Positions 9,968-18,248 of a stretch of 64,000 nucleotides of DNA are shown here, piece by piece. Made by a program: the position numbers and the translations under genes. The stretch covers positions 1 through 64,000 of the forward strand of contig NZ_JACRMG010000018.1 in the NCBI RefSeq assembly GCF_016219575.1, written 5' to 3'. The first letter of the stretch is position 1. Each line of letters opens with the position of its first letter. Source of the stretch: Bradyrhizobium sp. Its GTDB lineage: Bacteria; Pseudomonadota; Alphaproteobacteria; Rhizobiales; Xanthobacteraceae. Below the pieces are notes generated by a model. It searched no databases. It was given only the letters and a program-made list of their open reading frames with translations, and had not been told where the DNA came from.

Positions 9968-10900
9968 TCAACGCGCACCCTGGTTCAGCAGTTCCCGCGT
10001 CCCGGAAGCGGCCGAATCCGCCTCATCGCCCACCGAAACCACGTTGATATCGACGTCCATCTCGAGAAACGCGTCGGCGGAGCCGAGGTAGACGCCGTGC
10101 AGCGGAATCGCCTGGCGCGGATCGCGCGCCACCGCGACGCGCACGAGATCGCGGTTGCCGACGATGCCGTTGGTCGGATCGAATTCGATCCAGCCCGCAC
10201 GCGGCAGATACACCTGCACCCAGGCGTGCGTCGAGCCGCCGCCGACATAGCCGTGCGCGCTGTCGCCGGGCACGAAGATGTAGCCGGATACGAAGCGTGC
10301 GGCGATGCCGAGCCGGCGCAGCGCCTCGATCATTAGGAGCGCGAAGTCGCGGCAGGTGCCGGAGCTGAGCTGCAGGGTGTCGAGCGGATGCTGCGTGCCC
10401 TGCTCGTGGCGCGTGCGATAGAAGAACGCCTTGCGGATGCCGTGCGTCATGCCGCTGAGGATGTTGAGGGTCGGCGTCGGCGCATCGGCATCGAGGAATT
10501 GCCGCGCCCATGCCGAGAGCTCGCCATGGGGATCGCCATATTGCGGCGTGACGAATTGGGTGAGGTCGGGATATTCCTCGTCGTCGTAGAGAAAGGGATA
10601 GAAGAACGCGGGATCGTCGGGCGTCAGCGCGAAATCCTCCGCCGGATTGTGCTCGACGGTGGCGGTGGAGGTGAAGGTGAGCGTTTCCGCGCGCTCGTCA
10701 AAGGTCGCGATCGCGACGGAGTTGCCGAATACGTCGTGGATCCACCGCAACGACATCGGCTCGGGCTCGATCGCAAGCCGATGCGCGAGGATGCGCAGAT
10801 CGTGCCCCGGCAGCGGCCGCAGCATGACCCGGTGCTCGCCGAACGCCACCGGATGGGCGTAGCGATATTCAGTCTTGTGGTTGATGGTCAGGATCGGCAT
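9968..10900 (-). CDS. Transglutaminase family protein (full catalytic triad)
   Basis: A 310-residue cytoplasmic protein with the transglutaminase-like N-terminal domain (TINHKTEYRYAHPVAFGEHR) and core. The triad is visible: Cys183 in SSGTCRDFALL, His225 in STHAWVQVYLP and Asp241 in GWIEFDPTNG. It probably acts as a cysteine protease or amidase rather than a protein cross-linker; that is inferred from the family. It is the first gene of a two-gene unit with the shorter paralogue downstream, whose active site looks altered, so the pair may work as catalytic and non-catalytic partners. Confidence 0.9.
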   Translation of the reverse strand: MPILTINHKTEYRYAHPVAFGEHRVMLRPLPGHDLRILAHRLAIEPEPMSLRWIHDVFGNSVAIATFDERAETLTFTSTATVEHNPAEDFALTPDDPAFFYPFLYDDEEYPDLTQFVTPQYGDPHGELSAWARQFLDADAPTPTLNILSGMTHGIRKAFFYRTRHEQGTQHPLDTLQLSSGTCRDFALLMIEALRRLGIAARFVSGYIFVPGDSAHGYVGGGSTHAWVQVYLPRAGWIEFDPTNGIVGNRDLVRVAVARDPRQAIPLHGVYLGSADAFLEMDVDINVVSVGDEADSAASGTRELLNQGAR

Positions 10901-11005
10901 CGTCGAGCAATCATCGTGATTTCGGGCCGGGTAATCTATAGAGAAGCCTGCTCATTTCCAGACCGGTTTGCCGATTCGATGGGCAACAATTGAGGAAAAT
11001 CCGCC

Positions 11006-11803
11006 TTGAGTGACGCTGGCGACACAGCACACCTCCTGACGCAGGCCGATGTTCCGCCGGTGATCGAATTCAACGAGGCCGGTGATTCGCCCTATCTCTT
11101 CACCTGCGATCACTACGGCCGGATCATCCCGCCCGCCCTCGGCGATCTCGGCCTGCCCGAGAGCGAGCTGACCCGCCACATCGCCTGGGACGTCGGCATC
11201 GCCGGCGTCGCCGAGCGGCTCGCCAGTCACCTGGGCGCGCATCTGGTCGCGCAGCGCTATTCGCGGCTGGTGATCGACTGCAACCGTCCGCCCGATGTCG
11301 CGAGTTCAATCCCGCTGATCAGCGAAGCCACCACCATTCCCGGCAATGAGGGGCTCACGCCGGCGTTGAGGCAAATCCGCCGCCGCGAGGTCTTCGATCC
11401 CTATCACCGCCGCATCGGCGAGATCATCGAGGCGCGCCTGCAACGGAAGCAGCCGACCGTGCTGGTGGCGCTGCACAGCTTCACGCCGGTCTATGCCGGC
11501 ATCGCGCGGCCCTGGCATATCGGCACGCTCTATCACCGCGACCGCACGCTGCCGCCGCTGTTGCTAAGACACCTGCGCGCCGAGGGCGATCTCGTGGTCG
11601 GCGACAACGAGCCCTATGCGGTGAGCGATACGACCGACTACACCATCCCCGTGCATGGCGAGCGGCGCGGACTGATCAACAGCGGCATCGAAATCCGCCA
11701 GGACCTGATCGGCGACGAGTCCGGGCAGAGGCAATGGGCGGACCGGCTCGCGCGGATCCTGCGGGAGATTGAGGAGATGATACGGAAGGAGATGGTGATC
11801 TGA
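11006..11803 (+). CDS. N-formylglutamate amidohydrolase family protein
   Basis: A 265-residue member of the N-formylglutamate amidohydrolase family, which releases formate and glutamate from N-formylglutamate late in one histidine-degradation route. Visible signatures are LFTCDHYGRIIPP near the N-terminus, YSRLVIDCNRPP, and VALHSFTPVYAG, with probable metal-binding His and Asp residues. Translation most likely starts at TTG 11006, which has AGGA at about 8 nt. No other hut gene is in view, and many rhizobial members are uncharacterised, so the substrate is uncertain. Confidence 0.85.
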   Translation: MSDAGDTAHLLTQADVPPVIEFNEAGDSPYLFTCDHYGRIIPPALGDLGLPESELTRHIAWDVGIAGVAERLASHLGAHLVAQRYSRLVIDCNRPPDVASSIPLISEATTIPGNEGLTPALRQIRRREVFDPYHRRIGEIIEARLQRKQPTVLVALHSFTPVYAGIARPWHIGTLYHRDRTLPPLLLRHLRAEGDLVVGDNEPYAVSDTTDYTIPVHGERRGLINSGIEIRQDLIGDESGQRQWADRLARILREIEEMIRKEMVI

Positions 11804-12003
11804 TGTCGATGGCAGGAGGGCGAGATCGGCGATATTCGCGAACGATCAGCGTCCTCGTCCGTCATGTCCGCATTTTCGAAAAGTGCGAGTGGCCCATTCC
11901 ATGTGCGGGCTCTGCCTAACGGGGAAGACCGCGCGCCGTTGCGGCTTTGCGGACGCGAGTCTTACGGCTGGAATTCGACGGTGGCAGCAATTTCGACCAC
12001 GGA

Positions 12004-12219
12004 TCATTTATCCCTGGTCCGGCGTCGCGTGGTGGCCAGTTCCGAAAGAAGTGACTTGGCTACCGTGCCGGGCGACGATCCCCCGAGTTGGGTCGCCTTT
12101 ATTCCCAGCCGAGACCGAACATACACCACCGATCCATCAACAAAATACGTGCCGCGATACTTGACCCCTCGTATGGAAACGACGACGGGCCTCACGGGAA
12201 TGGGTTTGCTATCAGCCAT
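12004..12219 (-). CDS. Small hypothetical protein, 71 aa
   Basis: It starts MADSKPIPVRPVVVSIRGVKY with AAAGGTAG about 5 nt before the ATG, which supports translation. The sequence reads as a compact beta-strand protein (GTYFVDGSVVYVRSRLG) with a basic C-terminus. There is no signal peptide or membrane segment, and I recognise no family. It sits in a gene-poor stretch beside a decayed EAL gene, which fits an older mobile or degenerating region. Confidence 0.55.
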   Translation of the reverse strand: MADSKPIPVRPVVVSIRGVKYRGTYFVDGSVVYVRSRLGIKATQLGGSSPGTVAKSLLSELATTRRRTRDK

Positions 12220-12644
12220 CGAGCTACCTTTGCAGGATACGGAATCGCGTGACCGCCGACTTGCAACGCATGCTCTGAACAGAATGGGCTCGAAGTGCCT
12301 AGGAGTCCGAGCCTATATAACCTCAACGACGGTTCTGGCAGCCGCTCGGCTACGCATTATTTGTAGCGACTTCAGAGATCGCCACGTTGATCGTCCTCAA
12401 AGTTGAGAGCAGTCGGCGCGCGGCGGCTAACGACCCGGTGCACAGGGGTAGAGAGCGCACCGGGCCGTTACCGTCAAAGCGATGATTATTGCGGCTCCCA
12501 TCGCTTCCCGGCCCACCGACCTTAGCCATTCGAACCGAGCGCGCCAATGAAGCCACGGCTCCTTTGCCAATTTCCGATAGACAAGTTGGGATGAAACATG
12601 AGGATGGCCAGCCATGCGCTGAACGAGCCGCTATGGTCGCTGGG
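12220..12644. other. Non-coding or decayed stretch
   Basis: About 425 bp in which I find no gene I can support. A short open frame at 12427-12615 on the minus strand has a hydrophobic end but no ribosome-binding site. The stretch is less GC-rich than its surroundings and runs into the EAL remnant. Confidence 0.4.
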
Positions 12645-12893
12645 TCACGCAGCTTCAATCTCGTCGTTCAGCTGATATCTCGAGAAGGTCAAAGCCGCTG
12701 CCGGCTTCGGACCGCCAAGCAGATAGCCTTGGCCAAAATCGATCCCGAGCGAACAAAGCTTCTCCAGTTGAGCCTTCGTCTCAATTCCTTCGGCGACGGG
12801 TTCTTCTTGCTTCCGCTCGCGAACAAGCCTGCGGATTGCGACCGCATGCTTGATGGCTCCTGGTGTTCGACCAAGTGCAGCGAGCGTCGACGC
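12645..12893 (-). pseudogene. Remnant of an EAL-domain (c-di-GMP phosphodiesterase) gene
   Basis: This 83-codon frame lies between two stops and has no ATG near its start. Its translation carries the C-terminal half of an EAL domain: EEPVAEGIETKAQLEKL then LGIDFGQGYLLGGPKPAAA. VAEGIET and DFGQGYLLG are conserved EAL motifs. The catalytic N-terminal half with the EAL motif is missing, and a TAA precedes the fragment. The normal Arg in LLGRP has become Gly. It is best read as a dead gene fragment. Confidence 0.75.
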
Positions 12894-12919
12894 TTACGCA
12901 CACAGCGATTGAACCGCGT

Positions 12920-13189
12920 CTATCCTTCCCAATTGCGCCAATGCGTCGGATCGACGGAGACCCGCTTGTTGGTCAGGCAATTCAGCCAGCCATTGTCCAG
13001 CCGCCAGCAGGGAAAAGCGAGAGCGTGGACCTCGCCGTGCTCGATGACGCTGAGGTGGAGTTCGCGGCCGTAAGGCGCGGTATCGATGGGCTGCCAGCCC
13101 ATGGCCCAGCATCCTTCGCTCCAACGGGACGTGGATGAACCAACCAGAACCTGCATCCGCTGTGGGATGGCCTGCACCGCGCTGTGCAT
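12920..13189 (-). CDS. Small hypothetical protein with GWQPIDTAP motif, 89 aa
   Basis: The core MGWQPIDTAPYGRELHLSV followed by PCWRLDNGWLNC and DPTHWRNW matches a class of small Trp-rich proteins common in rhizobial and phage genomes (DUF551-like: 'W.PIDTAP..G' with a trailing 'P..W'). The start at 13189 has GGAGG 5 nt upstream. No enzymatic residues are evident and the function is unknown. Its presence beside the EAL fragment is in keeping with a formerly mobile patch. Confidence 0.65.
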   Translation of the reverse strand: MHSAVQAIPQRMQVLVGSSTSRWSEGCWAMGWQPIDTAPYGRELHLSVIEHGEVHALAFPCWRLDNGWLNCLTNKRVSVDPTHWRNWEG

Positions 13190-13290
13190 GGTCGCCTCCG
13201 CTGACTTTCGAACTTGAGTATTTTAGCTCGAATGGGGTGAAGCAGTGTTGATGGAGGTCAATTTCCGCGCTCGCACCAGCGGAAAGGGGT

Positions 13291-14484
13291 TCAAACCACT
13301 TCCCGCGCATGCAGCTGCGCGATCGCGTCCGCATCATAGCCGAGCGAACGCAGCACCTCGTCGGTGTGGGCGCCGAGCGCCGGCGCCATATGGTCGAGGC
13401 GGCCGCCGCCGTGTTCGAGGCGAAAACCGCTGCCGGCGAAGCGCAGGCGGCCGTAGGGCGTATCAAGCTCCTGGATGGCGCCGCGCGCGGCGATCTGCGG
13501 ATGGTCGATCGTTTCCTCGACCTTCCAGATGCTGGCGCAGGGCGCGCCCGCAGCCTCGAGGATATTCTCCCACTCGCGCGGACTCTTCGTCGCCAGTTTT
13601 TCCTCGATGAGCGCGCGCAGCGCGGGCTCGTTGTTCTGCCGTTCAAACCAGTCGGCAAAACGCGGGTCCTCGAAGGTGTCCTCGCAGCCGAGCGCGGTCA
13701 TCAGCGCGCGGTACTGCTTCTCGGTGTTGACGGCGAGCAGGATGTAGCCGTCGCCCGCCCTGAACAGATTGGCGGTGGGCCTGCGGCTGACGGCCTGGTT
13801 GCCGGACAGTTGCTGCTTGTGGCCGGCGACGGAATAGTCCGCAATCTGCCCGGAGAGAAACGCCAGCGTCGCCTCCAGCATGGAGACGTCGACCAGTTGC
13901 CCCTTGCCGGTCGCGTTGCGCTGGAACAGCGCGCTGGACACGCCGAAGGCGGCGGTGGCGCCCGACAGCACGTCGCACACGGCAAACCCCGCGCGCGTCG
14001 GTCCGGTCTCGGCGTGGCCGGTGATCGCCATGATGCCGGACATCGCCTGGATCTTGCCGTCATAGCCGGCGCCCAGCCGCTGCGGGCCGGTCTGGCCGAA
14101 GCCGGAGATCGCGCAATAGATCAGCCGCGGATTGATCTCGGACAGCGCAGCGTAGCCGATGCCGAGCTTGTCCATCACGCCGGGGCGGAAGTTTTCCATC
14201 ACGACGTCGGCCTGCGCGGCGAGTTGCCTGACGATCGCGATCGCCTCCGGCTTGGACAGATCGAGCGTCAGGCTGCGCTTGTTGCCGTTGATGGCCTGCC
14301 AGCCCGGCGCGAGCCCGCGCTCGGCCCATTCGCGGGAGAGCGGCGTGCGGCGCATGTCCTCGCCCTCGCGCCGCTCCACCTTGATGACATCGGCACCGAG
14401 CAGCGCCAGCTGATAGCTGGCATAGGGGCCGGCAAGCACCTGCGTGAAATCGAGGATCTTCACGCCTTCGAACGGTCGGGTCAC
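13291..14484 (-). CDS. CaiB/BaiF-type (class III) CoA-transferase
   Basis: A 397-residue acyl-CoA transferase of the formyl-CoA transferase/CaiB group, which moves CoA between carboxylic acids through an aspartyl-CoA intermediate. It opens with GVKILDFTQVLAGPYASYQLALLGADVIKVE, and the probable catalytic Asp142 lies in GAGYDGKIQAMSGIM. ENFRPGVMDKLGIGY and GRPTANLF-like stretches are further family landmarks. The length is normal. It is followed 22 nt later by a reductase-like gene on the same strand... in transcription order that gene precedes it, so the two likely share a catabolic operon. Substrate unknown. Confidence 0.93.
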   Translation of the reverse strand: MTRPFEGVKILDFTQVLAGPYASYQLALLGADVIKVERREGEDMRRTPLSREWAERGLAPGWQAINGNKRSLTLDLSKPEAIAIVRQLAAQADVVMENFRPGVMDKLGIGYAALSEINPRLIYCAISGFGQTGPQRLGAGYDGKIQAMSGIMAITGHAETGPTRAGFAVCDVLSGATAAFGVSSALFQRNATGKGQLVDVSMLEATLAFLSGQIADYSVAGHKQQLSGNQAVSRRPTANLFRAGDGYILLAVNTEKQYRALMTALGCEDTFEDPRFADWFERQNNEPALRALIEEKLATKSPREWENILEAAGAPCASIWKVEETIDHPQIAARGAIQELDTPYGRLRFAGSGFRLEHGGGRLDHMAPALGAHTDEVLRSLGYDADAIAQLHAREVV

Positions 14485-14506
14485 AAGACGCTTCTCCGGC
14501 GGCAGC

Positions 14507-15436
14507 TCAGGCGGCGCGATTGCCCCGCGCGATTTCCTTCTGCCGGTCGAATTCGGCGCGGCGGCGCGCCAGCTCCTCCGGGCTCATCTGCGCAACATTG
14601 TTATAGTCGAGCTTCCAGGAGGCGTCTTCGCTCCAGCGCAGCGGCGACTGCATGGTGGTGCGCGCGCCGGTCGCGCTCTCGAGAAGACGCAGCGCCAGTT
14701 CGAGCGTCAGTTCCTGCGACGCCGCATCGTGCGGCTTGCCGGCGGAATTGCCGAGCGGGAAGTCGGAGAACAGGAAGCGCGGCACGGCGGCATGCTCGAC
14801 GATGTCCTTGGCGCAGCCCATCACCACGGTCGGAACGCCGTTGGCTTCGAGATGGCGCGCGACCAGCGCGGTGGTCTGGTGACAGACCGGGCAGTTCGGC
14901 ACCAGCACGGCGACGTCGACCTTGTCGGCCCGGCAGCGCGCGAGAATCTCGGGCGCATCGACGTCGATGGTCACGCGATGACTGCGGTTGGTGGGGGCGC
15001 CGAAGAAGCGCGGCGCCACCTCGCCGATCCGGCCCCGCGCCTGCGCCTTGATGAGTTGCGGCAGCGGAAACCAGGTGCCGCTGTCGGTGGCGGTGGTGTG
15101 CTTGCGGTCGTAGCCGATGTGGGAGATGCGCAGATCGTGCTCGGCGGAGGTGTCGCCGTCATAGACCGTGTAGAACTTGGCGCTGCCATTGTAGGCGGCG
15201 CCGGGACCCTGATCGCCCTTCGCCGGGTCGTATTGCGCGGCCGTGGTGATGATGGTCACGCGCGAGTGCGACAGCGGCTTCTTCAGCGGCTGGAACGGCG
15301 CGTCCGTGTAGTGCGCCCAGCGGTACGGCGTGGTGTAGCCGATCGCGGTGTAATAATCCCGCGTCCGCTGCATATAGGGAACCGGACAGTCATGGTCGGG
15401 GGCGAAGCCGAATTCCTCGTCGGGCGGAACGGCCAT
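14507..15436 (-). CDS. Glycine/sarcosine/betaine/D-proline reductase B-like protein
   Basis: A 309-residue cytosolic protein resembling the GrdB/PrdB selenoprotein subunits. The conserved segment is VAVLVPNCPVCHQTTALVA with Cys182 and Cys185, followed by NGVPTVVMGCAKDIVEHA and FPLGNSAGKPHD. In true GrdB a selenocysteine does the chemistry; here the C-P-V-C pair contains only cysteines and I see no in-frame UGA or SECIS. The family label is homology only, and anaerobic glycine reduction is unlikely in this organism. It lies 22 nt upstream of the CoA-transferase in the same direction, so co-transcription is likely. Confidence 0.7.
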   Translation of the reverse strand: MAVPPDEEFGFAPDHDCPVPYMQRTRDYYTAIGYTTPYRWAHYTDAPFQPLKKPLSHSRVTIITTAAQYDPAKGDQGPGAAYNGSAKFYTVYDGDTSAEHDLRISHIGYDRKHTTATDSGTWFPLPQLIKAQARGRIGEVAPRFFGAPTNRSHRVTIDVDAPEILARCRADKVDVAVLVPNCPVCHQTTALVARHLEANGVPTVVMGCAKDIVEHAAVPRFLFSDFPLGNSAGKPHDAASQELTLELALRLLESATGARTTMQSPLRWSEDASWKLDYNNVAQMSPEELARRRAEFDRQKEIARGNRAA

Positions 15437-15536
15437 GTTTCTCTCCGTGCTCTTGCTTGCCGGCCAGCCTAGATTCCCCGATGAACGCCCGCAAGTGCGC
15501 CGCGGCAGACCGGCGATGCAAATACGCCTCCCGCCC

Positions 15537-16157
15537 TCACCTCGCCCGCGTCAGCGCCAGCCAGATGCCACCGCCGATCATGAAGCCGCCGGAGATGCGC
15601 GAAACAAGACGCGTGCGGCGCGCGGAGAAGAACAGCCGTGCACGCCCGGCCAGCACCGCGTAGACCGCATCCGTCATCACGGCAGTGACCATGAAGGTGA
15701 TGCCGAGCAGCGCAACTTGCGGGAAGTGCGGCTGGCTCATGTCCATGAATTGCGGGATGAAGGCGCCGAAGAACACCAGCACCTTCGGATTGGACAGCAG
15801 CACCAGAAAGCCCTGCAGGAAGAAGCCGCCGCGCGGCGGCGCAGGCTTCTCATCCACCCTGAGGCCTTCGACGGGCGAACGGATCAGCTTGATGCCGAGC
15901 CAGACCAGATAGGCGGCGCCCGCAAAGCGCACCCAGTCGAACCAGTAGCCCATGGTCGCCATCAGCGAGGTCAGGCCGATCGCGACGATGCCGATCACGA
16001 TGGCAAGCCCCGCCTGCGCGCCGGCGACATTGATCAGCGCGGCGCGGGTGCCATAGCGCAGGCCGTTGGCGATCAGAAGGCTGACGATCGGCCCCGGCAA
16101 CAGCGCCAGCGCAATGCAGGCAACGAAGAAGGCGAGATAGGCTTGCAGCGACATCAT
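15537..16157 (-). CDS. LysE family translocator
   Basis: An inner-membrane exporter of the LysE/RhtB family, about 206 aa with six predicted helices. LPGPIVSLLIANGLRYG near the N-terminus is the family signature (PGP followed by a G-rich loop), and the segment NPKVLVFFGAFIPQF is the second hallmark (P.K). I chose the double Met before SLQAYLAFF; a longer frame would overlap the divergent ArsR operator. The family exports amino acids such as homoserine, threonine or lysine; the substrate here is unknown. It is divergent from an arsR-like gene, whose operator may also control it. Confidence 0.9.
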   Translation of the reverse strand: MMSLQAYLAFFVACIALALLPGPIVSLLIANGLRYGTRAALINVAGAQAGLAIVIGIVAIGLTSLMATMGYWFDWVRFAGAAYLVWLGIKLIRSPVEGLRVDEKPAPPRGGFFLQGFLVLLSNPKVLVFFGAFIPQFMDMSQPHFPQVALLGITFMVTAVMTDAVYAVLAGRARLFFSARRTRLVSRISGGFMIGGGIWLALTRAR

Positions 16158-16226
16158 GACGGGGGAAACCTGCGGAGGGATGACCGGAGCATTATGCACG
16201 GTGCGTTCGAAAACGCCACTTGACAT

Positions 16227-16242
16227 GCAACCATTTGGTTGC
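16227..16242. promoter_or_regulatory. Inverted repeat GCAACCA-TT-TGGTTGC, probable ArsR-family operator
   Basis: A perfect 7-bp inverted repeat with a 2-bp spacer lies 13 bp before the arsR-like ATG and about 70 bp from the divergent LysE start. ArsR-family repressors that control SRPBCC genes typically bind such short dyads at their own promoter. Autoregulation is inferred. Confidence 0.65.
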
Positions 16243-16255
16243 CAATTTTCTGCGC

Positions 16256-16570
16256 ATGGATGAGGTCTTCAAGGCGCTGGCGGATCCGTCCCGGCGGTCG
16301 CTGCTGGACCGGCTCCACGCCAAGAACGGCCAGACCCTGAACGAACTGTGCGAAGGCCTGGCCATGACGCGGCAGGCGGTGACGAAGCATCTTGCGATCC
16401 TGGAGGATGCAAACCTCGTCAGCACCATCAGGCACGGCCGCGAGAAGCTGCACTACCTCAATCCGGTTCCGATCCATCAGATCGGCGAGCGCTGGATCAG
16501 GAAATTCGAGCGCGCAAAACTCGTCGCGCTCGGCGAGTTGAAGAGAAGACTGGAGCAGAGTGATGAGTAA
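16256..16570 (+). CDS. ArsR/SmtB-type winged-helix regulator
   Basis: A 104-residue repressor-type protein. MDEVFKALADPSRRSLLDRL is the typical N-terminus of this subfamily, with the recognition region LCEGLAMTRQAVTKHLAIL and the wing RHGREKLHYLN. No metal-binding CxC motif is present, so it is not a classical metal sensor. It is followed 15 nt later by an SRPBCC protein, and this ArsR-SRPBCC pair is a recurrent arrangement in which both are co-expressed. A perfect dyad lies just upstream of the start. Confidence 0.92.
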   Translation: MDEVFKALADPSRRSLLDRLHAKNGQTLNELCEGLAMTRQAVTKHLAILEDANLVSTIRHGREKLHYLNPVPIHQIGERWIRKFERAKLVALGELKRRLEQSDE

Positions 16571-16585
16571 GTTGGAGTTCAGCTG

Positions 16586-17098
16586 ATGGATATCGCAAAG
16601 TTCAAGCCGGCGATCGTCTACACCATCTACATCGCTTCCACGCCGGAGAAGGTGTGGCAGGCACTGACGAGTGCGGAGTTTAGCCGGCAGTATTTCTTCG
16701 GCCATTCGGTGGACGTCGATCTCAAAATCGGTGGCGCCTTCATCGTGCGCACGCCCGACGGCGCATTGCATATTTCCGGCGAGGTGATCGAATGCGATCC
16801 GCCGCGAAGGCTGACCGTCACCTTCAACGTCAACTGGCCGGAACTGGTCGACAAGCTGGGCCCGACGCTAGTGACCTGGGAGATCGAGCAGGCAGGCGAG
16901 GCCGTGCGGCTGACTCTCTTGCAATCGCAGGACCGCGAGCTCGGCGACGACATCCTCTCCGGCGGACGCAGCGGATGGCCGGCGATCCTGTCCGGCCTGA
17001 AGAGCGTGCTGGAAACCGGCAGACCTCTGGTGGTGCAGATGGCGCCGCCGCAACGCATGCTGGACGCGCTGAAGGCCATGGGGATCAAGACGCCCTGA
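16586..17098 (+). CDS. SRPBCC (AHSA1-like) family protein
   Basis: A 170-residue START-like ligand-binding protein. YTIYIASTPEKVWQALTSAEFSRQYFFGH is the typical opening strand and helix, followed by GGAFIVRTPDGALHISGEVIECDPPRRLTVTF. It has a hydrophobic cavity fold but no fixed catalytic residues. It is the second gene of an operon with the ArsR-like regulator. Members of this group are usually annotated as activator of Hsp90 ATPase homologues only by fold; the true ligand is unknown. Confidence 0.88.
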   Translation: MDIAKFKPAIVYTIYIASTPEKVWQALTSAEFSRQYFFGHSVDVDLKIGGAFIVRTPDGALHISGEVIECDPPRRLTVTFNVNWPELVDKLGPTLVTWEIEQAGEAVRLTLLQSQDRELGDDILSGGRSGWPAILSGLKSVLETGRPLVVQMAPPQRMLDALKAMGIKTP

Positions 17099-17175
17099 GC
17101 GGAGCCACAATGCTCTTGGATCGGCTGGAACGGCTGGTGTAGCCTTTCGCTATTTCCGCGACGAAAGATATCGAG

Positions 17176-17697
17176 ATGAAAGCGATTGTCCCGGCAGTTC
17201 TCCTGGCAGTTCTCTTGACCCCGCTTGTCGCGGCGGCGGCGGCGGGAGCACCCGCCCAGCTCTACAACAAGTCGGTCGTCATCAACTGGTCCGAAAGCAT
17301 TCAGGAAAAGAACGAAGCCGGCCAGTTGCTCAACACGTCCCTCAGCCGGCAGCGGATCGCCTATGTCAGCTCGGCGGGCCGGATTTTCGTTCGCAGCACG
17401 CAAAGCACGCGCAGCGCGGAGAAGAAAAACGAGCTGGCGCCGGGCGCCGGCGGCGGCACGCTCGCTTTCCAGGGCAACAGCCTGGTGGGCACAGCCGTCT
17501 TCGCCGGATTTGCCCGACGCATCACGGTCAATTTCGACGCCGGCTTTTCCAGCTGCAGCGCCAGCGTCGTCTACGGAAGGGCCGGCGGACCGCAGAAGTG
17601 GAAGAGCCTCGACGGCAAGCAGACCATGGAGGTGCAGTCCATCTCCGTGAGCAGCGCCAGCTGCGCGATCCGGGATGGAAATCTCGTCGCCAACTAG
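17176..17697 (+). CDS. Secreted hypothetical protein, paralogue 1
   Basis: A 173-residue protein with a clear signal peptide (MKAIVPAVLLAVLLTPLVAAAAAG). The mature part is beta-rich with NKSVVINWSESIQEK at its start, a Gly-rich turn GAGGGTL in the middle and paired cysteines (FSSCSASVV, SSASCAIRDGNLVAN) that could form a disulphide. The next gene encodes a protein with the same plan, so the two arose by duplication. I recognise no family; a periplasmic or surface location follows from the leader. Confidence 0.75.
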   Translation: MKAIVPAVLLAVLLTPLVAAAAAGAPAQLYNKSVVINWSESIQEKNEAGQLLNTSLSRQRIAYVSSAGRIFVRSTQSTRSAEKKNELAPGAGGGTLAFQGNSLVGTAVFAGFARRITVNFDAGFSSCSASVVYGRAGGPQKWKSLDGKQTMEVQSISVSSASCAIRDGNLVAN

Positions 17698-17717
17698 ACC
17701 GACGGCGTGAGAGCACA

Positions 17718-18248
17718 ATGATATTGCGCTTGCTGATCGCGATTTTCTTGTTGGGCTCGTGGCAGGCGCGTGCAGCGCCCGGCAGCGATTTGATCGGGAA
17801 ATCGGTGCTGGTGAGCTGGACAGAAAATCGGCAGCAGCGCACCAACGGTTCGGAAGTCCGCGCGGTCACACGAAACTTCCGGCTCCAGATGTATGTCAGC
17901 GGAGCGGGAAGACCCTTCACGCGGGTGACCTCCAGCGGCCGCGGCGGAACACATGGGACCGATCAGGTTGGCGGCGGAGGCGAATCCCTCCGCGGCGGTG
18001 CGCGCACGGTCACGGTCAACGGCAACTCCATTGCCGTACAAGCCAACTGGGCAAACTACGCGCGAAACCTGCGCATCGACGTCGCACCCGGCGGAAGCGG
18101 CTGCTCGGCACAGATGTCGGTCGGCAAGGAACCGGGTTCCGCGCCGAAGTCGTTCCGCAACGTGGGCGGATTTACCATCGAGATTCATTCCCTCAGCGTC
18201 AGCGGCGTGTCCTGCAGCATCCGCCAGGGCAACGTGTTTGGCGGCTAG
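17718..18248 (+). CDS. Secreted hypothetical protein, paralogue 2
   Basis: A 176-residue protein starting MILRLLIAIFLLGSWQARAAP, a signal peptide cleaved near RAA. The mature protein parallels its upstream neighbour: GKSVLVSWTENRQQR against NKSVVINWSESIQEK, a Gly-rich central turn, and the end LSVSGVSCSIRQGNVFGG against ISVSSASCAIRDGNLVAN. The start at 17718 is 20 nt after the first paralogue's stop, so they are probably one operon. The gene overlaps the convergent DUF2189 gene by four bases. Function unknown. Confidence 0.75.
   Translation: MILRLLIAIFLLGSWQARAAPGSDLIGKSVLVSWTENRQQRTNGSEVRAVTRNFRLQMYVSGAGRPFTRVTSSGRGGTHGTDQVGGGGESLRGGARTVTVNGNSIAVQANWANYARNLRIDVAPGGSGCSAQMSVGKEPGSAPKSFRNVGGFTIEIHSLSVSGVSCSIRQGNVFGG

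Noticed and set aside
12427..12615. A 62-aa minus-strand frame with a hydrophobic C-terminus
   Set aside because: No ribosome-binding site, and it overlaps other open frames in a decayed region; the support is too weak for a gene call.
14507..15436. A selenoprotein in the GrdB-like gene
   Set aside because: The active segment has two Cys codons, no in-frame TGA, and no selenocysteine machinery in view.
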